The notes beneath the pieces are model-generated. The model was not told the origin of the DNA. It worked only from the letters and a program-made list of their open reading frames with translations, and did no database searches. Below are positions 12,501 to 27,707 of a stretch of 64,000 bases of DNA, in pieces. Each line of letters begins with the position of its first letter. Positions within the stretch are counted from its first letter, which is position 1. This stretch comes from Rhodeus uyekii (taxonomy: Eukaryota; Chordata; Actinopteri; Cypriniformes; Acheilognathidae). Made by a program: the position numbers and the translations under genes. The stretch lies in NCBI GenBank assembly GCA_037043235.1, contig JAWRVZ010000132.1, forward strand, positions 299,501 to 363,500. Direction: 5' to 3'.

Positions 12501-15500
12501 TTTATGGCGCTTGGCTACATCAACAGACTGCTACCTTATTAAGCTAAATGTGCATGAACATGAGCACGTGATCGTCACTTTACCTCTTTCACGTCTCTGT
12601 AATTGTCACTGGCATTTCCGTCCTTTTTTTTGTCCGAACCAGAGTCCTTCTACATAAAGAGCAGCAAACATACAAAGGCTACATGAAGCAAGTGTGCAAC
12701 AATGTAATCATGATCAGCTTTGCAATAAATTAATAAATTAATAAAGAACTGCCAATATACTAACATTTAGTGTGTTTTATATCAATTTAATTGTTTTACT
12801 CAGCAAAAGTGCATTAAATTGATCTAAAGTGACAAAGGCATTCATGAAGTTACAAAAGATTTCCATTTCAAATAAAATGCTGTTCATTTAAACGTCTTAT
12901 TCATCAAAAATGGTTTCCACAAATGTATTAAGCAGCACAATGGTGTTCAATACTGACAATTAAATATTAAAAACATATTCAGCAACAATTGTACAGAATC
13001 AGAAATAGAAATTAGAAGATAGAAAAGCTATTTTAGATTGTAATAATATTACATTTTTACTTAATTTCTGTGCACATTAATAAGGCAATATAAGCACTAC
13101 TGGAGGCCAAGCAACCCTCTATTTCAGGGGGTCCCAGCTTCATCTTTATATCCAAAAAAGTGGTCCTTTGACTACAAAAAGCCCTGCCTTAAATAATAAA
13201 TGTTACCACCTTCTTTTTGTGGTCAGACTCTGCTGGAAGTCCGTCCCCTGCATCCATGCCATCATCACCCTGTCGCTTGTACACCCAGAGCTCAGATTTT
13301 TCCACATTAGATCGCAGTTGGTCAAGGTCAGATTTGATCTGCTTGTAGTTGTCTACATCCTGACTGGTCACTAGAAGCTGAACCTACAGAGAAAAAACAA
13401 GCACTGCATGAAGTTGCATGAAAAATACAAATGAAATTGTGCAATAAAAATGCATCAACCAACAGAAACGATCTAAAAATTGGAGTTTTAAACTAGTCAG
13501 CTTGTGTCACTGTGTTAAATACCTGTTTGAAAGCCATCAGCACTTCTTGTCTCTGACTGAAGTGTCTGAAGAGCAGATGTAGCGCTCCAGACACAAGCGG
13601 TGGATAGTCATGCATGGTAAGGTGCAGCAGAACCCTCAAAAATGTTCTTCCACCATGGTCATCGAGATCCAGAGGTGTGTTCTCCTCACTGAGTTCAGAA
13701 AAACGCTTACACACTTGCATATTCTTCCAAAAACGTTTGCACCTTCTCAATCAAGAAATGAATCCTTACCTTCCACCAAAGATCCCTTCTGCTTGCTCTT
13801 CAATGTTCTCAAAGTCCAGAGCTGCGAAACAACCAAAAACACTTTCATAATCTTCAGAGTAACTCATAGGTGATAGTGATTGTGGAATATGGTATACCTG
13901 GGATACTGTTGGGCCCGTCTGCATTTGCAGCTGGCATTGCGTCCGTTTGCATGTTGCTCTCATCAAACTCTCGTTTGAAGATGCACAACAAGCAGGAGAT
14001 CCTGTAGTCCAGTCGTACATTCAGAATAAACTGAACAAAAAAAACACCAATTTTTTTTTTCAGATTTGTTCTCTGTTTCTTGCATTGAAAATTGGTTCCT
14101 TAGATTTGCAAAGGGTTTAAATAAAACAAAATATAATAATAATAATTTTTAAGATAAAAGGCATCAAAAATTTAATAAAATTTAATTTAATTAAAAGCAA
14201 GTCTCTAGGGCAGGATGTTTGTTAACAACAGTATAATCGCTGATTAGGAATTTTCAATTTCTTTGTACTTCTGAGCAAAGAGTGAAAAAGAATTGTGTTG
14301 TGTGTATATCGGGGCCTTGAATCACGTTCAGTCTTGTATACGTCACATGCACACATTGACAACTGCAGTTCACTTAATGGCCACCGGTGTCGCTAATAAC
14401 AAGGGTCTCGGAGTTCTACATACAGTAATGCTTTGAGGTATGAGTGTCCCGACATACGAGTATTCCGAGATACAAGCACGCTTTTGAGCAAATGTTTGCT
14501 TTGAGATACGAGTAAATATTTGAGATACGAGCACACTTACAGATGCAGACGCTAGGTGGTGGAGCACTCGGAGCCCACGCCATCTCACTCGTTCACTTCA
14601 CGTGTTCATCGACTAAAATAAAAGTGTTCGCGCAAGCAAAAATAGCAGTCAAGAGAAGATTGAGTGCGCATGTATTTAGTGTAGATGAGGTGTCAAATGA
14701 ATGATTAAAATGAGTTTGCGGGCTCCCGTTTTTTTGCATGTAGATCTTTTATATGCTCGCTGATGTAATTTATATGTGCGCAAATATCAGTTTTGCGCTC
14801 GTTTCTTTTTGCAATGGATTTTCGCCATAGCCGACTTCCGAACGCATCCCCCGCGAGTCCTCCATATTGTGTTTGCGTCATTTACTTTACCTACGTAATC
14901 CCTCCTCCTCCACACATGCCAAATTAGCCGCTACTGTATCATCCGTCTCGAAGGTAGGAAATCATAACTAAAACCACATTTTATTTTATATCACAGGAAT
15001 CCTTATATACTATAATTTGTGTGTGTATATGTGTCTCTATAACATGTTTTTTACATTGTTATTAGCACTAATAAGGGAGTTTTTTAGAGGGCCGGAATGT
15101 TTGTCTGTTAATTCTTATGGGAGGCATTTGAGATACGAGCAACTCGAGTTACGAGCTCGGTCCTGGAATGGATTAGGCTTGTATCTCAAGGTATTACTGT
15201 ATAGCTCATTAAACGATGTTTTTAATTACCTGTAGGATCTCTATGATCTTTAGTTTGGTGTCCATCACCAGAATGTCTTCCTTCTCTGGTTCGGTCTGGG
15301 CCTTAACCACACCACCATCTGGAGGTGTTGCGGGGGTTGTGGGTAAGAATCCACCCCCTCTAAGAACCACCTGGGTCATCAGCTCCCCAACACCATGGAT
15401 TGATTTCATTACATTGCTACCTGAAAGAAACATAACCAACAAAGTGTTAAAACTTCTGATTAAACATTTCTCCTTTTACATTTGATGTCTTAGTGATTGT

Positions 15501-18500
15501 TTGAGTATAAATAGCCAAACCAACAAACAATGTTGAGCTTCCTGATCTGTAGACTCAAACTGTTATAATATAAGAAAAAGGAGATTTACTTTTGGATTCG
15601 TCTCCTTTTTCCATTTTGTTGATTGGATAGATAATGCTGACGTGAACGCAGTCCAAAATGGACAACAGGATCTTGGTCAAACGCAACAAGTCGCTGAAGT
15701 TGTAAAAGCCAAAGTAAATGAGGTTTCTTGCTAAATTCACAACCTTAGAAAAGCAAAAAAGACAGAAGATTAGCCACATCCAAAGCCACCCACGTTTCTC
15801 ACACTGGTACATTGAAGTGGTGGATTACCTCAAAAGTGAGTTTGTTTTTCTCTTTATCAGAGAACGGAATGTTTTGACAAACCACATCTCTGAGATAGTT
15901 CTCCACAAAATCCATCGTGAGTGCAAAGCGCTCCTTTATCTCGTCTCTACTGGTTCCATCGTTATCATAACTAGAAAAAAAGACAACATTAAGTAAACCA
16001 TTTTTGTCTGGTTGAAACAAAAAACAACAACAACAGAAACCTAATAATGGAAGTGTGTGTGTGCAACATTGTAGAGCATACTCATCGATAGCGATTTTGG
16101 ATGGGATCTCAGACCACAGCCTGGCATATTTCACAGGCATGACCTGTTCCTGCGGGTCACGGTCCACGTGCATGTGAAGCATCAGTCGGCAGAACGAGGC
16201 ACGAAGGTCATAGGGCAGGTCTTCATCCGACATGCAGCGCAGAATCAGATCCACATCCAGCTGACCCGAGATCTTCTCAATGGCCAAGTACTGGCGGTCC
16301 AAACACATCCGTGCAAACAGGTTCAATTGGTATCTGAGGAGGAAATGAACCAGGAGAGCAGGCAACTGATGAGAGAACTGATGTTTTGATTTGGTTTTAT
16401 ACCATTTTTGTGTTTCGCCCTGATTAGGCTGACCTGTAGTAGCTGATGACCTCCTGGTCCTCTTTCTGTCCTTCTTTAGCATCCTGTGCCAACTCTCTGA
16501 CGCTCTTACTCCGGATCTCCTTACCGCTGTCCTTCCAAAACAACCACACCTCCTCCTCATCCTCCTCGGACTCCACGGGTCCCTCTCCAGACTCGACCTC
16601 AAACCGAGACAGCACCAGCCTGAGGCGAAGAGAGAAATAGACTTTTAAACGGAGTTAGCAATAAAAAGTTACAAATAATTTGGAATGTTTTATACATTTA
16701 CAATGTGTCAGTGTTCATTTTCATAATGCTTTTTTTAACACGTATTTTTGTCATGTGAAACCTATTACATGTCCTTAGCCATACAGAAAAAAACAGATAA
16801 TGTTCATCACTTGCACTGCATATAATTGATTTAAAGTAGGTTGCTTGTGAATTGAATTATCCTGTGCGATATTCTCAAAGCATTGCTTAGTAATTCTCAA
16901 GTGTGACCTAACACTGTTAATAAATAAATTACATTAAAAAGTTCAGTGGTCAGTAAGTTACACACACACACACACACGTGTGTTTAAATATATTTTTATA
17001 TATACTTTTATTCAGCAATGACGCATTAAATTGATCAAATATGAAGGTAAAAGACTGTTACAAAATATTTCAAAATTTCAAAAAAATATGTTAGGGTAAT
17101 AATAAGGGTAATAAATTTCTTTTGAACTTTCTATTAATCCAAGAAAAGAAAAAAAATCTTGAGCAGCAAATCATATCTGAAGGGTCATGTGACACTGAAG
17201 ACTGGAGTAATGATGCTGAAAATGCAGGTTTGATCACTGGATTAAATTACATTTCAAAATATATTGAAATAGAAAATAATAATTTTAAACTGTAATATTA
17301 CTCCACATATTATACATATCCATATTATTGATCAAATAAATGTAGCCTTGTTGAACAGAGGAGACTTCTTTAAAAAAACACATTTAAAAACCTTACCGAC
17401 CACAGATTTTTGAATGGTAAAAATAAAATAATTAAAATAAAAACTAATCTCAGCTTCTAATAACTCACAACATAAATATTGAAAGTGCAAGTGAAGCTGT
17501 ATTTAATGCAGACTGGGTAACGTTCTTGTTTACTTTGTTTTGTTCATGGTTTTCAAAAATGTCTCACTTGGTCTCTATAAGGATGTCAGCATTGGCGGGG
17601 TTCAGCACTGCGTTGCAGATCAGCTCCTGAGTTACTGGGATGGACTTGTTCATGGACACACACAAATCGGACAGGTAGTCCAGAAACCTAAACACAAGAA
17701 GCACAACTACAACTGCAACTACATGTCAACAAACTTTAATTAGGAGAAAGTTTCTAGATATTTGCACACACAAAAAAAAGTGCTGGTCTCAAACTTTAAC
17801 AGAAAAGCTCTTTCGTCTTTGCGCTACACACTCCCCCACCTTGGTTCACGATTTTTCCTCACAAGACTGACAAATGTGTCGATTTCTGCCGCCGTGATGT
17901 GCTTCTCCAAGAGTTTGCGGTTGTTGTGGAGGAGGGCCGTTATCGTGTCCTCAGCCAAGACGTCGTAGCCGATCTGTTTCTGCATGAAGCGGAACTGCTT
18001 CGCGATGTATTCCTAGACAGAGGGTACAAAGGGACAAAGTGACTCATTCTGTTCTTTCATACACCAGACCTATCGCCCTTTCTCTCTTAGAGTCCAGTTT
18101 TACTCATGAGGATGAGGGATGAATCCATAAAAACTTTGTAAAGACGATAGAGTCTATAGGTCATTGGGCATATGTCTGATTTGCTTTGGATAAAAGCGTC
18201 ACAAAAACTATAACAGTATATCAATGAATAAAATATAACACTGCTGTCAATCAATACAAAGATTTCACTCATTTCTTTGAGGCTAACAATGTCGAATCAG
18301 TGCAATCAATTCCATTGTAAAATAAGCTGAAATGATTCAATAAAACAAATTTTCTCTATATATGGATCTATTTGAGAAGTTTGAGACTTTTTTTCTTTTC
18401 TTTTTGTTTTTGAGAGAGAGAATGCATGTGTGGGTGAACATGAGCACTTCTTCTGCCAAACTGAATGAATAAGCAATGTTAATTAAAACTAAAAGTATTA

Positions 18501-19887
18501 AATATTTGTAATTAGTAACACTGGTTATTGTATTAACATTGACTTTGAACACTTAAGTTCAGGTAAACATTTTAAGGTAAGATGGCATTACATTTAGTTT
18601 CTAGAAATGTTTCAAGAGCTTATTTATTAGAGAGGTGTATACCACAGGAAGTCACATTCATGCCTGCAGGACCAGATAACATCTTGAAGATCACGAACAC
18701 ATAAAAAAGAGAGAGAATCAAAAATAATGCAAACCAAAATTTAAATTTGTACTTTATCACTAGCAAAATGGGCTTTCAATAAAACGGTCTCCCTATATAT
18801 CTATAGTAGAAAGGCAAAAAAAAGAATAATTAAAATTTGAAATCAGTGCTATCTGACTACAGAACACAGAAAATTGCCAAATAGACAGGAAAACTTAAAC
18901 ACCCATAGTTACCTGGGCCCAAGACCACTCCAGTTTGCTATGGATACGCTTACCTAAATCATCTTGCTTTAGAAGGAAATACTCCTTAGCAAACTTTTAG
19001 TCGTAACGGTGTTGACTTGTTTTGTTCTCGGGTAAACAAATTCAAAGAGTAAACGTTTAGCAGACGTGAGTAAACTTATGTTTCAGGATCCAGCATGTTG
19101 AAAGGCTGCAAAGAATCATAAATACAGAGAGAACGCCGCAACGGAAAATCTGAACAGTCAACATTTCAAACTGGGTGACCATAAAGAGTTTTAGGGCAAA
19201 CAAGAGGTGAAAACTGAAATTGTACGCTCAACCACAAAAGCAAAATGCCATCGCGTACAGATAAGAAAGCCGCTGCCATAGTCATCCATTCTTACCATAA
19301 TGCTGTTCAAAGAGTAGATGAAGCACGATATAATTATCAGTGACAAACACACTCTTACAACAACTTTTTTGTTAATAAAAAACAGTCGGTTTGACTGTCC
19401 GGTGGATGGGGATAAAAAAAAAATTTGGTAAAAAAAAATTGAAAAAAAGTACAATTTGTAGTTTCAGGAAAGCGTTGGATCTGTAATAAGTCCATTTTAG
19501 GTGAAAATGTGAATAATCTAGTCCAGGTAACACAGAACAAGCAAACATTGTTTCCCGACACTGAAGCAATTCAAAGGGGGTTGAAAATCGACAAAATTAC
19601 TCTTTAAATCATAACAGCATGGCTTCAGAGAACAAACAAATCGACATAAGAAGCACTAAGACTTTCTAGCAGGTCTTGTTCACCTGTTAAAATGCAGTCC
19701 AATCAATTGCTATATATAGATAGATTATATCTATCTATCTATCTATCTATCTGATAGAGATAGAGATAGAGATAGAGATAGAGATAGAGATAGAGATAGA
19801 GATAGAGATAGAGATAGAGATAGAGATAGAGATAGAGATAGAGATAGAGATAGAGATAGAGATAGAGATAGAGATAGAGATAGAGAT

Positions 19888-19932
<45 letters not shown>

Positions 19933-22900
19933 TGAACTTCCATGTTGGCTGGTGTTCCTGCAGACTCACCTGGTTCTTCCTGTAGTCCTGCTGGGAATGT
20001 CGCAGCACACGGTAGCACAGCCTGCAGATGTTCCTGAAGGGAGCGTGTCTCTGGTCACTCAGCTCCTCCAGACGCAACATGGGACCATCCCCGCTGTCTG
20101 TGAATGGGGCCTGAAGCAGCTTGAAGATCTATTGATGGAGGGGGAACGGAGACTGGAATGAACACTACATCTATGACACCTAAAGAGTCTCAGGGAACAA
20201 CCAACCTGACCAAAAAGTTAGAGGTTTATGTTTGCAATTACACAACAAAAGACTGTTGTGAGCCTAGGCGTTTAAAACGAGATGATCGCAAATGTTCTAA
20301 AGTGTATCATCTGCTTTCAGAGGGATATTTCATTCCATTCATATTTTACATTTATGCATTTGGCAGATGCTTTTATCTAATCAGTTGTTGCTTTCCCTGG
20401 GAATCGAACCCATGATCTTGGCGTTGCAAGTGCCACACTCTACCGTTTGAGCTACAGGAAAGCCAATTTAATCACTCCTAGTGGTGAAATGTGAGGTATT
20501 GAAGAAAATCCTACTTGTTTTAAGATATTCTGCTCTCTCATGAGTTTCTGGCGCTCACGGTTGGGTTTATTGACCATGATCTCCAGCACATCCTGTCCAT
20601 TGTTAGGAATGTCCACCACGAAAAACACAAGGTCCTCTAGGAGCTTGGTGACAAACCTATGGAAAAAGAATGCCATTAATCTTACAGGACTATACTTATA
20701 TTCATCAAAGGAAGCAATGTTTAAAATGCCTCTGGAATAGTTCCCACACAGAATTAGTAGACCGGAATCAATCGCTACATTAAAACAAGATGAAGTGTTA
20801 ACCGAGGTCGCAGCAAAGCATTTAGTGCGGGGTCACTAGAGCGCTACAGCATTTCTACAGCAGAAAGTCTGGGGTTGTACCTTCTTTCATTCTGGGTGAT
20901 CGTGCCCTTCTCCAGTTTGCCAGCGATGGATGCCAACACTTTACTGGCATCGTTGGCAAAGTCTAGGTCCCTCACCTCAGCTGGCGGGACTGGCACAATG
21001 GCGAAGGCCTCTTTATCTTCTTTGACAGGTGACGTACCAATCTGAGAGGGGAAACAAACCGTAATTGAGTGCAACACATTAGGGTTAGGGTTCCTACACA
21101 TTTTTTATTTCAAAACTCCATACTTTTCCAGACTCAAATTTCCATACACGCATTAGTTTAGGGAAGTACACAAGAGACAATTTTGTGTAATGAAAATATG
21201 TGCCTTAAATTCATTCGGTCGTGTTCGACAAACACAAAACAATCACTTTTGCCGTGATTCTGCTAGACGAATACATTTATTTTGTAGAAAGCCTTTGTTC
21301 GATTTTTTTTTTAAACTGAATAGGCGAAATAGTGTTCCATACTCAGTTTTCTTTTCCCATACTTATCCAGACCTGGAAATTACTCAATTTCATCAAATTC
21401 CACACTTTTCTATATTATTCCGAACTGTATAAGAACCACTTCCTATTTCACCATGAACATATAAATTATATTTTAAATATTTTAAACAATATTTCTTGAT
21501 AATAATAATTATTAATAGCTATATTACATTGAAGACAATCAACTTAATTTTTTTTTCCATTTTACACAGACTACTAAATATTTCACCATGTTTTTTTTAA
21601 CGATTTAATTAATATTTATTATGAATAATATTAATATTATTAGCCAAATTAAGGTGAATCTATTAAAATAATTTGTTATACATTATACTTCTATAAAAAA
21701 TTTCACTAAGGCATTTTACTCACATTTTAATAAATAATAATAATTGTTATTTTAAATATAATATTTCATATATTACATATTTTATAATATATTTAATACT
21801 TTATAATGTTTATTATTAATACTACTACTACTATTACCAACATTAAGTTCAATATAACATTTATTAAATTACGAGTTTACATGATTTTACATAAATGTTT
21901 TACCATTGCACATTATTCTTTCAAATATTTTCATATTTATTAAAATATAATAATAATAATAGCAACAGCAATAATAATAATCATTATAATTATGATGATT
22001 ATTATTTCAAAAGTTGCTAAAACAATTAAAAACAATAAATCAGATTAACTATTTAAATTAAACACGCACCCGTAACATAACTGGCTTCTCCTCCTCTTTA
22101 TCGATGGGGTTGTTGGTGCTGTGGACCCATGTATTGGTGCACAAGTGCCTCAGTCTCACATACGAGTTCCTGAGGATGAAACAATAATTCATAATACACA
22201 TAGACATCTAAATAAAATATCAGAGCTGAGACCTAGCGATTAACACTGGTGCTCACACAGTCAAACTCAGCAAATGGGTTTCCTAGGTTCATTTCCTTGT
22301 CTTGAACAAAACAGCTTTATAAATTAAACATACATTATAGCTTTTAATAATCATAATAATAATCAAAATGATAATTATAATAACCATCATTATTATTAAT
22401 AATAACACTTCAAATTTAATGTAATATTTTTTACACACATAATAAATAACTGGAAATATAATTGTCAGTCATAGTTCATGTCATGTGAGCACCTTTAAAA
22501 GTCACTAGGGGAACCGCTTAGGGTCACTGTGACCCCTGTAACTCATGTGGTGTTAAATCCGGTTCAGTTTAAGAGAGTATGACCGTCTACGTCCAGACAG
22601 TGGTTCCATTGAGGATGTCAAAGAAACTCACTCACTGCAACTCTAACGTATGGAACAGAGTCAGATCGAATTCAGCTCTTTGGTTTAAATTGCATGATAT
22701 ATGTTCAGGTGCTTCTGACATAATACGTTTAAGTAAGCTTTAAAGCTTGTGCATTTTCAGACTTGAGTTGTTTTGATTGTATTGCACAATCCAAACTTTC
22801 CAAGAAGTTCACCAAGTTGACTCCAACAGTGCCTGCGGGACAGCAACAGCAGTTACACAAGCAAACACACAGATCTAATGGCTTCCAAAGCCTCTATTGT

Positions 22901-24682
22901 TCTCACTGTGTACTGTGTTTAAACACACACACCACACACACACCCCTACGAGGAAGCTCAGTACCTGTCAGGCCAGATAGTTCATTCACACACCTGTTCA
23001 CATTACTCTCTCACACTTTGGCAATGTTCACACTGGACCCAAATCTGTTTGTATGCTTAAAATACATTTGGTTTTTGGTGTCAAATTGCATGAATAGTTA
23101 TGAGGGTATGGTAGAAAAATCAACTGTATTAAATGGTATGATGAACATTAGAGACTGAAATAAATACTCTACCCATTTTTGTGTATGTGTGTGTGTAAAT
23201 AAGGGTGTCAAATCTAAAATATGCTGTCAACTCTAAAGATTGGAGTCAGATTGTTTTTTCTTTTTCTTTTTGTAATACTTTTTTCAGCAAGGTTGCATTA
23301 CATTGACAACAAAGACATTTATAAAGCAGCAAAATCTATAAAAATCAAAATCTCTTTAAGGAATCTTGGAAAAAACATGCATCACATTTTCAACTGAAAT
23401 ATTCAGCAGCACAACTGTTCTCAACATGGATAAACCAAAATGTTTCTTGAGCAGCAAATCATCATATCTGAATGATTTGTGAAGGATCACGTGACACTGA
23501 AGACTGGAGGAATGATGCTGAATATTCAGCTTTGATCACAGGAATAAATTATATTTTAAAACATATTTAAATAAAAAAGGTTTATTTAAAAAGAGGAAAT
23601 TATATTAATAATAATTCATAATATTACTGTTTTTACAGCATCAAATAAATGCAACCCGAATTACCACAAAATACTTAAAGTAGTAAAAATAAACAAAAAT
23701 GAATCATTAAATATTCAGTTTGACTGCATAAATTTTTTTTTTTTTTAAATCACATCATATATGTATCAGATTCACATATGAAAGAGTTCCACATCAGAAC
23801 TAAAATGATGATTTAGTTCTGTATCGCATGAGAAAGACTGACCTTTCATAAAGATCAGATTTGTGCATCATTCAACTGAGGTTTGAATGTCACTAAAGAG
23901 TCATAGAGCTCACAGTTCTTTTAAACACAGACCTGGAGCTAAAACTGAGACTAATGGTTCACACAAACACAAACAAAAGCCCAGATTAGGGCAGCCCCTA
24001 AACAACAGTCGACTAGAAGACGCTTAGTCAACCAAGACTTTATTAGTCGTTTAGTCGCAGAAAAAAAAACTCCACAGGAAGTGGCGAAGGACCGTGATGG
24101 ACAGATCGTTAACGGCGGTCCTTGTGGTAAATACAGTACGTCATCCATCGGCCTCAAACATCAAACATATACGTAACAGCAACTTTACTTGGCCGCCCTC
24201 TCTAATGTTAACCTAAATAAAGTGCATTCACTTAACTTTGAATTTCAACTCAACTTAAAATACTCAGTCATTTATTATCACACAGATAAGCGTAATACAT
24301 CATTTCAAGCTGTAAAGGGTCTAATTGTATTTGCGTACACTCACAAAAAATGCAAAACATGCTTTTGCAAAATAAAGAAAAAACGTAGGATGCGTTTTCT
24401 GTCTCCCTGAACTGCAGCACGTCTATATCTTGTTACCTTGTGTCGGTATATTTTAAAATAGGGAAATTAGTTTGCCTATACTACTCAGAGACTACAATAC
24501 TCTGCTTGACAGAAACATTGATATTACATGATATTTTTGCCATAATGCCCATCCCTACTCGGTCACACGCATCAACACGTTTAGATTGGTTTCAATGACA
24601 TCAGACATGACTGTATTCCTGGCACGGTTGTATAATCGCCTATGTGACTAACAGGCTTACCTTTGTGTGCATATGTGTGCTC

Positions 24683-24718
<36 letters not shown>

Positions 24719-25271
24719 CCTCGGTGCTCCCTTAGACTAATTAGTCACATCTACTGTGTCCTGAGAGAACAAGAACATTTTCATGACTTTGAAAAACCTC
24801 TTTTCCTAAGATCAAACTTAAAGATGATCTCTCTCACACAGACATACGAGATATTGCCTCAGTTCAGCTTATTACACATATGGCCGTTCCTGTCAGCAGC
24901 TCAGTGGTGCATGAAATCCATTCAAAGCATGTGAATGAGAGTGATGTATAATCGATGGATGTGTTCAAAGCGCAATATACAAAGCTATTGATTCAAGACA
25001 CACATCCATCATTAGCTCACACTCACACAAATCAGTCTGTTCAAATAGAGACAAAAAATGAGAATCTACAAAAATCACAACAACAAAAAAATAATAAGAA
25101 ATACATATACATAATTTTTACATATATAATTTTATTTTAATAATATAATTTTAGTATTTTAATAATAATATTTTTTTATTTTGTTGATTTAGACATATCT
25201 TGATTTAGACATAAATCAACAAAATACTAAAATTATGTAAAAGGTCAATTTATATATATAATGTGTGTGTA

Positions 25272-25308
<37 letters not shown>

Positions 25309-25492
25309 GTTTAAAAAGGTGTTTGGCCTCTTACAAAAAATTTTTTTTGCATGTTTGTCACACTTAAAAACTCTTTAGATCATCAAACAAATATAAATAT
25401 TAGTCACAGATAACAAGTAAACAAAAAATACAGTTTTTAAATGAAGGTTGTTATTATAAAAAGAAGAAAAAAATCCAAACCTACAAGGCCCT

Positions 25493-25526
<34 letters not shown>

Positions 25527-25718
25527 GCACACACGCACGCGCACACGCACACACACACGCGCGCAACTGCATGCACGTGTGTATGTTATAAAAACACACA
25601 CACATATATGCGTACTATATCTTCTCACATGATTCCTAAACCAAATGTCCCCATGTACTCTATGTTCTACTTGTGATCAGTAAGGGAGAGGGACGATTAC
25701 TTTGCAAAAAAAATAAAA

Positions 25719-25762
<44 letters not shown>

Positions 25763-26548
25763 TCCAGTATAAATAAGGGAAAATGGGGGTAGGCACTGCA
25801 GTTACGCAACATCTGGCTTCTGTTTTAACAACATGTTTCAACACCATGGTGAGATATCATGCTGGCAAAGTGCACGGTCACCCTGTTTCCTGCCTCCGCA
25901 CCCTGTCGGGACTTTCCTGGCTATTTTCAGAAAGAAAAGTCAGATTTTGGAGGTATCTGGATGAGGCAACACATTCACAGACACACACACACACACACAC
26001 AAACAAAATGTGATGTGCACACTTCATCCTGGAAGAGTTTGGGTTTTGTGGTATGAGGACAAACGGTCTAACGGGTTTGGGAGTAGACATGTGATCTCAC
26101 TCGGTCACGCATGATTCACTGACACAACAGACCTTATGGTTAAAAAAAAACTATGAAGGGATGCAAGACATTAACTTTCAGTATGAGGGAGACGTGTAGA
26201 CCTTTCCTGTGACTTGTAGCCATAAGCATATGAATCAGATACACTTGTTTATCTTCTCTTTAAAGTTATTTACGACTTAATTAAAATATCCTGAAAACAA
26301 CATAACAATCAGCCACTGTCAGTCTCTGGTATAATCTTGAGTATGACCCTATTTCACTCTTCAGAACTTTTCCAGGCAATAGAATAAGAGAAAGTATAAG
26401 AGACATGAATGTAGTGTGTGGCGTGAACACATCATAAACAGGAATCTCACATTACTGTGAAGCTTGTGACTTGTGCCTCACCTCTGCATGCACCAATCAT
26501 TTATATGCATTTACATTTTGTTATTTAATAGGGTTAATTTCATTTAAA

Positions 26549-26605
<57 letters not shown>

Positions 26606-27660
26606 TACTTACAGGTCACCCTTCCTCCTAAATTATATTACATTTAATTACATTTTGCATTAGAAAAACATTGCATTGGATTAATTATTTTAACAAAATC
26701 TCTGTTACCGTAAGTTTTTTTGTGCAATTCTCACTATTCTCAACACAGTTTAGTTAAATAGTAATATAGTTTACATCTACAGTTAAACATCACAAAAATG
26801 AAGTAATTATGAACCTAAAACTAAACCGTCAATAAAACTACTTGTCCGTAATCCTTTAACAAAAATGTTTAAAATGTAGATTTTAAGAGATGAAAATTCT
26901 GTCATCACTTACTCACTGTCACATTGTTCCAAACCTGTACGAGTGTCTTTCCTCTGTTAAACACAAAAGAAGATATTTTGAAGAATGTTGGTATCCCCAT
27001 TGACTTCCACAGTATTTTTTTTGTCCATACCATGGAAGTCAATGGGTGCCATCAACCGTTCGGCTACCAACATTCTTTAAAATATCTTCTTTTGTGTTCA
27101 ACAGAGGAAAGAAACTCATACAGGTTTGGAGTAAAGTGAGAATGAGTAAGCGATGACAGAATTTTCAGCTTTGGGTGAACTATCCCTTTAAATGACCTAT
27201 TAAGTTTTGAACTGTACCATTTAAACCTGCACAACGTTATACATTGACTTTATTGGTACAATCCAATTGCGTTTCAGTGTACCTGGGCACGAGGGAGTCT
27301 CCTCCTCTGAGGGTGGTGGGATCCAGCTCAAATATGGAGGAGATGTCATTGCCGTCAGGGACGGACACGAGGGCGTACATGACCTTCTCGTTGGGCGTGC
27401 GCAGACGTGCTCGCAGAGCCTCATGTTCCGAGTCCAGCTAGTGGAGAGAGGAAACCATGTAACCATAGAGACACATCACCTTGGTCTGTTTATTGATTGT
27501 GTGACCGAGATAAAACCGCTCTTAAGCGATGCCATTAGCTGACAAAACAATCTTTGATTCGTGACATGTTTACAAATCTGCATGTGACCTGAAATATGTG
27601 ATCGCTCATATACACAGGTGCAAGAAGAATGTGAAATCCCAGTCACAAGGTGCGATATAC

Positions 27661-27707
<47 letters not shown>

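Noticed and set aside
15421..15589. A 27-base SIII-like exon in intron 22
   Set aside because: No in-frame segment with both splice borders and matching residues is present.
15799..16602. 267-codon minus-strand frame as one exon
   Set aside because: It reads through introns 19-21; true exons are 16434-16619, 16082-16333 and 15829-15970, as splice sites and family sequence show.
19739..20080. Long leucine/tyrosine/serine open frames
   Set aside because: Produced by the GATAGA microsatellite next to exon 16; only the exon part is coding.
21078..21096. TTAGGGTTAGGG as internal telomere repeat
   Set aside because: Only two units; expected by chance in this length.
22763..23158. 131-codon plus-strand frame in intron 12
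   Set aside because: Antisense to the gene, rich in H and T from CA repeats, without similarity.
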